Source: Clostridia bacterium (GTDB lineage Bacteria > Bacillota > Clostridia > Christensenellales > Aristaeellaceae). From it: a stretch of 37,440 nt of DNA. The notes under the pieces are model-generated. The model did no database searches and was not told the DNA's origin. It saw only the letters and a list, made by a program, of their open reading frames with translations. This document shows, in pieces, positions 31,638-37,440 of the stretch (the first letter of the stretch is position 1; each line of letters starts with the position of its first letter). Where the stretch lies: positions 1 to 37,440 of the forward strand of contig JAFQQT010000049.1 in assembly GCA_017410455.1 (NCBI GenBank). The letters are read 5' to 3'. The translations under genes were made by a program, and so were the position numbers.

Positions 31638-31956
31638 GATACATGCGTGGCTGATGGTGGCGGTGATTGCCCTGGTGACGGCGGGGCTGCGGTTCCTGCC
31701 GTTCCTGATCTTCAGCGGCGGGCGGAAAACGCCGGCCATTATCGAGCGGCTGGGAGCCGTGCTGCCGGCGGCGATGATGGCCATGCTGGTGGTCTACTGC
31801 CTGAAGGGCACGAGCTTCGCCACGGCGGAAGGCTGGGTTCCGGTGCTGATTGGCGTGGCGGTCACCGCGGGGCTGCATGTGTGGAAGCGTAATACCCTGC
31901 TGAGCATTGTGGGCGGCACGGTGTGCTACATGCTGCTGGTGCAGGTGGTTTTCTGA
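31630..31956 (+). CDS. azlD: AzlD-family branched-chain amino acid exporter, small subunit
   Basis: A 108-residue partner of AzlC with four membrane segments. The family pattern is LVTAGLRFLPFLIFSGGRKTPAIIERLGAVLPAAMMAML, which includes the conserved Pro and the RK.P motif after the second helix; the tail VGGTVCYMLLVQVVF is typical. It overlaps azlC by eight bases, so the two are made together. An ECF-type promoter for the next genes starts seven bases after its stop, with no terminator between. Confidence 0.92.
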   Translation: MNEIHAWLMVAVIALVTAGLRFLPFLIFSGGRKTPAIIERLGAVLPAAMMAMLVVYCLKGTSFATAEGWVPVLIGVAVTAGLHVWKRNTLLSIVGGTVCYMLLVQVVF

Positions 31957-31962
31957 CAAAAA

Positions 31963-31989
31963 TGAAACGAAAATGGCTCCTGCTGCGTA
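31963..31989 (+). promoter_or_regulatory. ECF-sigma-type promoter, copy 1
   Basis: TGAAAC, 17 bases, CGTA, matching the SigW-like ECF consensus. It lies 22 bases before the gene at 32012. The same boxes and spacing recur at 32455-32481. Confidence 0.7.
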
Positions 31990-32011
31990 CATATAGTCAG
32001 GAGGGATAAAT

Positions 32012-32434
32012 ATGACGATGCAACGACTGAAATGGATGGTGGTGCCTCTGGCGTACTCGGTGCTGATGGTGCTGAGTTTCTTTGCGAGCCCTGCTGGCGT
32101 GGGGGTCATGGCCTGCGGCTTCAGTGCGCCGGTGATGATCCCGCTGGTGGTGGCGCTGGGGAGCGTGGAGAAAATTGGCGTCGGCTGGAGGATGTATGTC
32201 GGCCTCGGGCTGACGCTTGTGCAGGCGGCGGGCGTGATCGCCGCACCCGCGCTGGCGGCCCGCCGGCAGTACTGGCTGTTCCTGGCGCTGCAGGGCGTGG
32301 GGATGGTCTGCCGTATCGCCGTGTGTACGCAGCTGTGGGGCGGGGACTTCGTCACGTCCGTGTGGGGCTGCGTGGTGCACGGCGTGCTGCTGCTGGCGGC
32401 GGCGCTGATCTGCCGGAAGCAGCGGGCAGCCTGA
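32012..32434 (+). CDS. Small four-helix membrane protein, member 1 of a trio
   Basis: A 140-residue hydrophobic protein with about four membrane segments (9-25, 29-48, 58-80, 113-133) and a basic end (CRKQRAA). No enzymatic motif was seen. Its layout, a basic start with a first helix of similar design (LKWMVVPLAYSVLMVLSF), resembles the two following genes (QWLILLYTVLTVASV and SGWALGYSALYILTP), so I treat them as a loose family. The start follows AGGAGG at seven bases. It is the first gene behind ECF-type promoter 1. Confidence 0.72.
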   Translation: MTMQRLKWMVVPLAYSVLMVLSFFASPAGVGVMACGFSAPVMIPLVVALGSVEKIGVGWRMYVGLGLTLVQAAGVIAAPALAARRQYWLFLALQGVGMVCRIAVCTQLWGGDFVTSVWGCVVHGVLLLAAALICRKQRAA

Positions 32435-32454
32435 TCCGGAATCCACGTGCGATG

Positions 32455-32481
32455 TGAAACGCTTCTGGCCTGATGTACGTA
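32455..32481 (+). promoter_or_regulatory. ECF-sigma-type promoter, copy 2
   Basis: TGAAAC, 17 bases, CGTA, the same boxes and spacing as copy 1. The flanks also match partly (TGGC near the middle, TATA after the -10, then TCA and AGGAGG). It drives the gene at 32504 and probably the next. Confidence 0.7.
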
Positions 32482-32503
32482 TATACTCACAGGAGGAATG
32501 CCT

Positions 32504-33004
32504 ATGAAGCACAGAACGAAGCAATGGCTGATCCTGCTGTACACGGTGCTGACGGTGGCGAGTGTGGCGCTCTGCCTGAGCCCGTGGACGTGGAATGCCG
32601 GGCTGTTCGGACTGGTGTGGCCGGAGCTGCTGACCATTACGTTCATTGCCGGATGGGAGGAGCTGACCGTGCCGGGCGTGATCACCACCTTTGTGCTGGC
32701 CGCGGGGATGCTGCTGCACCTGGCGGCGCCGGTGTGCGGCTTTTTCCGGATGTACTGGCCCTTCAAGGCGCTGCTGGGCGTGAAGGCGGTGCTGAGCCTG
32801 GCGGCGTTCCTGCTGCTGCCGGGATGGGTGTTCGGGCTGTTCCTGCTGCACGGCGGGCTGTTCGTGTTGGCGACGATCTTTTTCCGGCGCGAAGGGATAG
32901 AGGCTGCATCGGAAGGGGAGCATGGCGAATATGTCCCCGAGGAGAAATGCCGGATTCCGTCGACGGGCCTGCGCATGCCCGGCGACGGCTTCCCGGACGG
33001 CTGA
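32504..33004 (+). CDS. Small membrane protein, member 2 of a trio, with acidic tail
   Basis: A 166-residue protein with four membrane segments in the first 125 residues and a cytoplasmic tail of about 40 residues (FRREGIEAASEGEHGEYVPEE, then a Gly/Pro-rich end). Nothing recognised in the tail. Compared with member 1 it shares only the general design and the promoter. The start at 32504 has AGGAGG seven bases upstream; the ATG at 32498 is one base from that site and is too close. The next gene starts 12 bases after the stop with its own GAGGAGG. Confidence 0.72.
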   Translation: MKHRTKQWLILLYTVLTVASVALCLSPWTWNAGLFGLVWPELLTITFIAGWEELTVPGVITTFVLAAGMLLHLAAPVCGFFRMYWPFKALLGVKAVLSLAAFLLLPGWVFGLFLLHGGLFVLATIFFRREGIEAASEGEHGEYVPEEKCRIPSTGLRMPGDGFPDG

Positions 33005-33016
33005 GGAGGTGAGCCC

Positions 33017-33457
33017 ATGACAAGAAGGCAGAAATCCGGCTGGGCGCTGGGGTATTCGGCACTCTATATCCTGACGCCGTTGGCGTATCTCTTCTTCCAT
33101 GGGAATGCGCTGCTGATCCTGCCGGGATCATCGGTCTTAACGGGTGTGATTTTTATCGGGTTCTCGGAGATCCCTGGGCTGAAGGACGTCACGACGGTGG
33201 CTGTGCTGGCGATGCTGGCCGGGCTGGTGATCGCGCCGGTGTGCGCGGCCTTCCGGCGGTATAGGATGCTGCACGCGCTGATGGCGCTGGATGTTGTGCT
33301 GCATGCGCTGATGATCGCCCATGGCCTTATGGAGGGGGACAGCGAGGGGACGCTGGTCTGGCTGGTTCCGGGGACGATCGTTTCCATCGCTGTGCTGGCT
33401 GTGACGGCGTATGTACTGCGTCGCCCGGAACCGCATGGCGCGGAAAAATCCGCCTGA
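33017..33457 (+). CDS. Small membrane protein, member 3 of a trio
   Basis: A 146-residue protein with four membrane segments (about 10-28, 32-52, 60-78, 110-136), separated by an Arg-rich inner loop (FRRYRMLHALM) where members 1 and 2 have RRQYWLFLAL and FRMYWPFKAL. That shared [FR]R.Y.....[AL]L pattern in the loop supports common ancestry of all three. No promoter was seen in the 12-base gap, so it belongs to the second ECF-type transcript. No terminator is visible before the proS promoter. Confidence 0.72.
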   Translation: MTRRQKSGWALGYSALYILTPLAYLFFHGNALLILPGSSVLTGVIFIGFSEIPGLKDVTTVAVLAMLAGLVIAPVCAAFRRYRMLHALMALDVVLHALMIAHGLMEGDSEGTLVWLVPGTIVSIAVLAVTAYVLRRPEPHGAEKSA

Positions 33458-33462
33458 ACCCC

Positions 33463-33491
33463 TTGCAAATCCTCCGCCGGTGATGTATAAT
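33463..33491 (+). promoter_or_regulatory. Promoter of proS / T-box leader
   Basis: TTGCAA, 17 bases, TATAAT. Transcription would start about 33498, at the base of the T-box stem I. Confidence 0.75.
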
Positions 33492-33497
33492 GTCCGC

Positions 33498-33723
33498 ATC
33501 GGCTATGAAGGACTTGATCCGCCCGGGAAAGTCCCAGCGAGCGCACGGTTGGTGGGAGGTGCGCACTGAAATGGGCGGACGCACCCGGTCCGGAGCTGCG
33601 GCCAATCCCCGCCGGTTCGTCCCCGTTACGGATATGTTGAGAGAAGCGGCCAGTCCGCTTAAGCAAGGTGGTACCGCGAAGTTATTTCACTTCGTCCCTG
33701 CAGAATCAGGGGCGGAGTTTTTC
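33498..33723 (+). promoter_or_regulatory. T-box riboswitch, proline-specific, before proS
   Basis: Uncharged tRNA-Pro would be sensed here and allow proS transcription. Stem I: GGAC (33510) with GTCC (33588), TCCGCCC (33518) with GGGCGGA (33573), and distal GCGCAC with GTGCGC around the AGCGAG and GGTGGGAG loops. The unpaired 3' side between the lower helices is CGCACCCG (33580-33587); CCC or CCG in it is a Pro codon, but I cannot decide which. The conserved T-box core AAGGTGGTACCGCG is at 33665-33678, with TGGT able to pair with ACCA. The terminator stem CTTCGTCCCTG/CAGGGGCGGAG then TTTTT is at 33690-33722. Confidence 0.9.
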
Positions 33724-33756
33724 TATTTCCGCCCGGAAAACGAAGGAGGAACCCTC

Positions 33757-35484
33757 ATGAAGCTCAAGAACCTCGTCTCCAAGCGCTACAAGGAGACCCC
33801 TGCCGATTGCCAGATCGCGTCCCAGGCGCTGATGATGCGCGGCGGCTACATCAAGCCCGTCGGCAACGGCATCTACACCCTGTTCCCCGTCACCAAGCGC
33901 ATCACCTCCAAGATCGAGAAGATCATCCGCGAGGAGATGAACCGCATCGACGGCCAGGAGCTGATGTTCCCGGTCGCCATGCCCGCCTCCATCTGGCGCG
34001 AGTCCGGCCGCTATGACGCGATCGGCTCCGAGCTCCTGCGCTTCAAGGATCGCGGCGATCAGGACATGGTGCTGGGCATGACCCACGAGGAAGCCTCCGT
34101 CCACTTCGTCCGCGACGTGGCCGACTCCTACACCCAGTACCCCTTCATGATCTACCAGATCCAGACCAAGTTCCGCGACGAGCCCCGCTGCCGCGGCGGC
34201 CTGATCCGCGTGCGCGAGTTCACCATGAAGGACGCCTACTCCTTCCACACCTCCCAGGAGGATCTGGAGCGCTACTACCAGATCTGCTACGACGCCTACA
34301 ACCGCATCTTCGCCCGCGCGGGCGTGCCCGAGGTGGTGGCGGTCGCGTCCGACAGCGGCATGATGGGCGGCAAGGTCTCCCACGAGTACATGCTGCTGAC
34401 CCCCGTGGGCGAGGACACCATCGTCCTGTGCCACGACTGCGATTACCGCGCCAACATGGAGGCCGCGCCCTGCATCGTCAGCAACGAGGCGGGCGAAATC
34501 GCCGAGCTGGTGAAGGTGGAGACCCCCAATGTGAAGACCATCGAGGAGCTGTGCGCGTTCCTGAACGTCCGCGCCGACCGCACCTGCAAGGCCGTGGTCT
34601 ATCAGGAGAACCTGACGGACAAGTATGTCGTGGTGTTCATGCGCGGCGATCTGGAGCTGAACGAGACGAAGCTCCGCAACCACCTCAAGGCCGAAATTCA
34701 TGCGGCCGAGCTGACGGAAACGTCCCCCCTGTGCGCGGGCTTCATCGGCCCGGTGGGCATCAGCAAGGACGTGCGCGTGGTCTTCGATGCGAGCCTCAAG
34801 GGCATCGAGAACCTGGTCTGCGGCGCGAACGAGACGGATCACCACATGACCGGCCTGAACATCGCCCGCGACGTGGGCAATGTGGAGTACATCGACGTGG
34901 CCAAGGCCTACGACGGCGGCATCTGCCCGATCTGCGGCAAGCCCAGCGTCTACACCTCCCGCGGCATTGAGGTGGGCAACATCTTCCAGCTGGGCACCAA
35001 GTACACCCAGAGTATGGACATGACCTATGTCGCCCAGGACGGCAGCCTGCAGCACCCCATCATGGGCTGCTACGGCATCGGCGTGGGCCGTCTGGCCGCT
35101 TCCGTCTGCGAAGCGCACCGCGATGATTACGGCCCCATCTGGCCCATCTCCATCGCGCCCTGGCATGTGCATCTGTGCTCCATGCGCGCCGACAACGAGG
35201 AAGTCGCCGCCATGTCCCAGAAGATTTATGACGAGCTGACTGCCAAGGGCGTCGAGGTCATCTGGGATGACCGTCCTGTCTCTGCCGGCGTCATGTTCGC
35301 CGACGCTGACCTGTTCGGTGTGCCCGTGCGCGTGATCGTCAGCCCCAAGGGCCTCAAAAATGGCACCATCGAGATCAGCGCCCGCGACAAGTCCATGAAG
35401 GAGATCAAGCCCATCGACGAGGCGGTGGATTTCGTGGTGGACTACGTCAAGGCTGAGCTGGAGAAGCTGGAGTGCCGCCTGTAA
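33757..35484 (+). CDS. proS: Prolyl-tRNA synthetase (bacterial type with editing insertion)
   Basis: ProS attaches proline to tRNA-Pro. The 575-residue product is the bacterial type: class II core with motif 2 FRDEPRCRGGLIRVREFTMKDAYSF (139-163) and motif 3 GCYGIGVGRL (437-446). Between motifs 2 and 3 lies the INS editing domain (about 230-390, with TCKAVVYQE and GFIGPVGI) that removes mischarged Ala-tRNA. An anticodon-binding domain closes the protein. The start follows GGAGGA eight bases upstream. Regulation is by the T-box. A CPICG motif (389-393) sits at the end of the insertion. Confidence 0.98.
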   Translation: MKLKNLVSKRYKETPADCQIASQALMMRGGYIKPVGNGIYTLFPVTKRITSKIEKIIREEMNRIDGQELMFPVAMPASIWRESGRYDAIGSELLRFKDRGDQDMVLGMTHEEASVHFVRDVADSYTQYPFMIYQIQTKFRDEPRCRGGLIRVREFTMKDAYSFHTSQEDLERYYQICYDAYNRIFARAGVPEVVAVASDSGMMGGKVSHEYMLLTPVGEDTIVLCHDCDYRANMEAAPCIVSNEAGEIAELVKVETPNVKTIEELCAFLNVRADRTCKAVVYQENLTDKYVVVFMRGDLELNETKLRNHLKAEIHAAELTETSPLCAGFIGPVGISKDVRVVFDASLKGIENLVCGANETDHHMTGLNIARDVGNVEYIDVAKAYDGGICPICGKPSVYTSRGIEVGNIFQLGTKYTQSMDMTYVAQDGSLQHPIMGCYGIGVGRLAASVCEAHRDDYGPIWPISIAPWHVHLCSMRADNEEVAAMSQKIYDELTAKGVEVIWDDRPVSAGVMFADADLFGVPVRVIVSPKGLKNGTIEISARDKSMKEIKPIDEAVDFVVDYVKAELEKLECRL

Positions 35485-35660
35485 GGAGCAAAAGAATGGG
35501 TCAAGGGGCGATGCCCCTTGCGCGGGTGCAGGGGCGGCGTTAGCCCCTGCCCGCCGGAGGCCCCCGCGCCGCAGCGCAAAGCCCCTCGACGCCTTTGACG
35601 AATCTCCGATTCGTCAAACAGTCCACGCAACTCCAAAGGAATAGCCAGCAAGGTACACCA
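35485..35660. repeat. Cluster of three perfect hairpins, REP-like intergenic element
   Basis: CAAGGGGC/GCCCCTTG (35502-35520), GCAGGGGC/GCCCCTGC (35528-35550) and an 11-bp stem TTTGACGAATC/GATTCGTCAAA with TCC loop (35594-35618) follow each other. Part of it (TAGCCCCTGCCCGCCGGAG, 35541-35559) recurs at 1174-1192 with two changes. No gene. The first could be a weak proS terminator without a T-run. Confidence 0.55.
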
Positions 35661-35675
35661 ATCAAATCACCAACA

Positions 35676-35711
35676 CGGCGGATGCCCATCAAGCGGGACG
35701 TCCGCCGCTTT
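35676..35711 (+). terminator. Possible terminator before the anchored-protein gene
   Basis: CGGCGGA pairs with TCCGCCG over a loop of 18 bases, followed by CTTTGAT. The T-run is short, so confidence is modest. Confidence 0.45.
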
Positions 35712-35743
35712 GATATACACCTGTAACAATTCGCCGCCGCAGC

Positions 35744-35772
35744 TTGACAGGCAACTGACGTTGTGCGAAAAT
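35744..35772 (+). promoter_or_regulatory. Probable promoter of the anchored-protein gene
   Basis: Perfect TTGACA, 17 bases, GAAAAT (four of six positions of the consensus). It lies 26 bases before the ATG. Confidence 0.55.
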
Positions 35773-35797
35773 ACAGCCAGAAAGGAGGCGGTAAACC

Positions 35798-36349
35798 ATG
35801 AAAAAACGCAAGCTGAACGGCTGGATGCTCGCGTTTATTGCGCTGGCGGCGACGTTGCTGGTGCTCCTTTACATCCAGATGCGCGCATCGGAAACGGATA
35901 CCTACACCGTGAGACTCTATCGGACATCCTGGAACGAGGAGCGTGGCTATGAGGTTACGCGCAGCATCGCGCCCCGTCCGGAGGCGGCCTGGCGCTCTGA
36001 AATGCACGAGGCTCCACCTGTGCCGGTGCGCTTTGACGGCGCGGTACTCCGCCAGGGTGCAGGATACGGCCCGACCTCGCTGGAAGGTGCTTTCGCGGCG
36101 GAGGACGTGAACGAGCTGTGCGGCCGTGAGGTGCTGAGGGAGGACTGGGTCTTTTCCTGGGGATTGTATTTCACCAACGACTGGTATCACATCAATGCTT
36201 ATGTGGAGGTCAGGCTGCCGGAGGAAGAGAGCGGTCTGGCGGAAGCAACCATGACGGTGTACCATGAGGGCTATTCTGCCCCGGCTTGCGTCATGACGTG
36301 GACGGGGGAAGTCGGCGAGCCGATCCGCTTCGGCGCGGAGGAGCTGTGA
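35798..36349 (+). CDS. Membrane-anchored protein of unknown function
   Basis: A 183-residue protein with a short basic start (MKKRKLNG), one membrane segment at about 10-28 (MLAFIALAATLLVLLYIQM) and an extracellular part of about 150 residues. That part is rich in Glu, Tyr and Trp with likely beta strands (YTVRLYRTSW, WYHINAYVEVRLP, ATMTVYHEGY). No motif recognised. AAAGGAGGCGG precedes the ATG. It stands alone with a probable promoter; the rpsO promoter follows. A signal anchor is likelier than a cleaved signal peptide, as no clear cut site follows the hydrophobic core. Confidence 0.7.
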   Translation: MKKRKLNGWMLAFIALAATLLVLLYIQMRASETDTYTVRLYRTSWNEERGYEVTRSIAPRPEAAWRSEMHEAPPVPVRFDGAVLRQGAGYGPTSLEGAFAAEDVNELCGREVLREDWVFSWGLYFTNDWYHINAYVEVRLPEEESGLAEATMTVYHEGYSAPACVMTWTGEVGEPIRFGAEEL

Positions 36350-36406
36350 GCAGCCCGATTCTGCAACTTTTCCGCCAAATCCGCGAAAAATATCCGCAAA
36401 AGCCCA

Positions 36407-36435
36407 TTTACAAACGGCGGAAAACGTGTTAGAAT
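36407..36435 (+). promoter_or_regulatory. Promoter of rpsO
   Basis: TTTACA, 17 bases, TAGAAT. It gives a leader of about 114 bases before the rpsO start. Confidence 0.7.
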
Positions 36436-36441
36436 AGTCGA

Positions 36442-36555
36442 TGGGCTTGATGAACCTCCTGCGCAGGCTGCCGATCACTCCGACGGCGCACTTCGTGGGA
36501 TGGCGATTGCCCGAGAATAAGCGGCACAGCCGCAAAAAAATGGAGGATGAAACCC
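36442..36555 (+). promoter_or_regulatory. Long structured rpsO leader, candidate S15 autoregulatory RNA
   Basis: The stretch from the predicted transcript start to rpsO holds no gene and is full of short pairings: GGC-GATT-GCC near 36502 and GCGGC-ACA-GCCGC at 36521-36533, just before an A-run and GGAGG. Leaders of rpsO that bind S15 are known in many bacteria; assignment here is inferred from position and structure, not from a matched consensus. Confidence 0.5.
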
Positions 36556-36810
36556 ATGACCAAGTCCGAGATCATTGCCGCCTTCGCTCAGCATGAGGGC
36601 GACACCGGTTCCCCCGAGGTGCAGGTCGCGCTGCTGACCTACCGCATCAACCACCTGAACGAGCACCTGAAGCACAACAAGAAGGACCACCACTCCAACC
36701 GTGGTCTGCTGCTGATGGTCGGCAAGCGTCGTGGTCTGCTGGAGTACCTCAAGAAGACCGACATCGAGCGCTACCGTGCGCTGATCGCCAAGCTGAACCT
36801 GCGTAAGTAA
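36556..36810 (+). CDS. rpsO: 30S ribosomal protein S15
   Basis: S15 binds the central domain of 16S rRNA early in assembly and, in many bacteria, its own leader. The product is 84 residues, a little shorter than the usual 88-89 because the start is trimmed. Signatures are [30 protein letters not shown] and [21 protein letters not shown]. The start at 36556 is preferred to an ATG nine bases earlier that directly abuts the GGAGG. rpsO and pnp are next to each other as in most Bacillota, here separated by a terminator. Confidence 0.97.
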   Translation: MTKSEIIAAFAQHEGDTGSPEVQVALLTYRINHLNEHLKHNKKDHHSNRGLLLMVGKRRGLLEYLKKTDIERYRALIAKLNLRK

Positions 36811-36855
36811 TCGCAGCGCCCGGCCTGACGACCGACTGGCGGTTTGCATAGCCAA

Positions 36856-36890
36856 GGCCGCCGCAGGGACTCGTTCTCTACGGCGGCTTT
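36856..36890 (+). terminator. Terminator after rpsO
   Basis: GCCGCCG and CGGCGGC enclose an inner stem AGGGA/TCTCT with a CTCG-type loop, followed by TTTGCTT. It lies about 45 bases after the rpsO stop and could limit read-through into pnp. Confidence 0.78.
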
Positions 36891-37002
36891 GCTTGTAAAC
36901 CGGAACTGACGGGGAGGCGGCACACCGTTTTTTCTGTCAGCGGGAATTCCTGTTTTCTGCCGCGTTGTGCGGATGTGAATCGTCCAGGGGATGTTGTCCC
37001 TT

Positions 37003-37024
37003 GAAAATCCTGCACAGGGTTTTC
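37003..37024 (+). other. Hairpin in the pnp leader
   Basis: GAAAATCCTG pairs with CAGGGTTTTC (one G-U) in the region between the rpsO terminator and pnp, about 70 bases before the pnp start. The gap 36891-37095 holds no gene. A role in PNPase autoregulation, as with the RNase III site of the E. coli leader, is possible but only inferred. Confidence 0.4.
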
Positions 37025-37095
37025 ATATGACAGCATCCTGTGGACCGGATAGGGCAGGGGCAAGGGCCGCTGCCTGTGAAGAAGGAGAGAGAGAA

Positions 37096-37440
37096 ATGGA
37101 TTACCGTTCCTACAAAATGGACCTGGCGGGCCTCCCGCTGGAGCTGGAATTCGGCAAGTACTGCGAGCAGGCTGCCGGTTCCGTCTGGGTGCACCTGGGC
37201 GACACGGTCGTGATGGTCAACGCCACCATGAGCCCCACCGCCCGCCCCGGCGTTGACTTCTTCCCTCTGGCGGTTGACGTGGAGGAGAAGCAGTACGCGG
37301 CCGGCAAGATCCCCGGCGGCTTCATCAAGCGCGAGGGCCGTCCCACCGAGAAGGCGACCCTGACCTGCCGCCTGATCGACCGCCCCCTGCGCCCCCTGTT
37401 CCCCAAGGGCATGCGCAACGACGTGCAGGTGGTTGCCACC
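37096..37440 (+). CDS. pnp: Polyribonucleotide nucleotidyltransferase PNPase, N-terminal part (partial)
   Basis: PNPase degrades RNA from the 3' end using phosphate. The window ends after 115 codons, within the first RNase PH domain. The visible part has the family pattern [22 protein letters not shown], then [18 protein letters not shown] and [42 protein letters not shown], the signature that includes the substrate-binding Arg-rich loop. AAGGAG lies eight bases before the ATG. The second PH domain, KH and S1 domains lie outside the window. A leader hairpin may regulate it. Confidence 0.97.
   Translation, partial: MDYRSYKMDLAGLPLELEFGKYCEQAAGSVWVHLGDTVVMVNATMSPTARPGVDFFPLAVDVEEKQYAAGKIPGGFIKREGRPTEKATLTCRLIDRPLRPLFPKGMRNDVQVVAT

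Noticed and set aside
37001-37028. TTGAAA followed 17 bases later by CATATG as a pnp promoter.
   Set aside because: The -10 box is poor and the stretch is better explained as the hairpin at 37003-37024.

Overview
The window is a GC-rich stretch (GC not computed) of a Bacillota chromosome, most likely class Clostridia. The evidence is the order ffh-rpsP-khpA-rimM-trmD, a T-box leader before proS, DnaD plus a DnaI-like loader, an NfnAB pair, and strong AGGAGG-type ribosome binding sites. No species is assigned. It is almost fully coding. I saw no tRNA, rRNA, CRISPR array, phage gene or transposase.

Layout. 1-2825: ribosome/tRNA block (ffh tail, rpsP, khpA, rimM, trmD) and a small membrane protein. 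2921-7118: a secreted PepSY-like protein, a membrane protein of a small paralogous family, a flippase-like membrane protein, and HflX with an unusual amino-terminal domain. 7238-10199 (minus): a cytidylate-kinase-like protein, a secreted protein, the second member of the paralogous family, and a double GNAT protein. 10430-11887: guaB. 12087-21558 (minus): a nine-gene Mrp/Mbh-type cation/proton antiporter operon with four large ion-channel subunits and no hydrogenase genes. 21774-25086: an NlpC/P60-like secreted hydrolase and nfnAB. 25206-26616: a divergent XRE regulator and secreted protein. 26742-29567: DnaD, the DnaI-like loader and a cysteine-less ArsC/Spx-like protein. 29632-30784 (minus): birA and acpS. 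30945-33457: azlCD and three small membrane proteins, two of them behind matching ECF-sigma-type promoters. 33463-35484: T-box and proS. 35485-37440: a hairpin-rich intergenic block, an anchored protein, rpsO with a long leader, and the start of pnp.

How it fits together. NfnAB exchanges electrons between NADH, NADPH and ferredoxin, and the antiporter operon exchanges Na+ and H+ across the membrane, so both suit an anaerobe that lives on ferredoxin and ion gradients. A direct functional link between them is only inferred. BirA and AcpS both attach prosthetic groups to fatty-acid-synthesis carrier proteins, which fits their overlap in one operon.

Most notable points: the stand-alone antiporter operon with four channel subunits and a His-rich fused MbhE/MrpB subunit; the pair of TGAAAC-N17-CGTA promoters before unknown membrane proteins; and a JAMM-type metal-protease motif in the amino-terminal extension of HflX.
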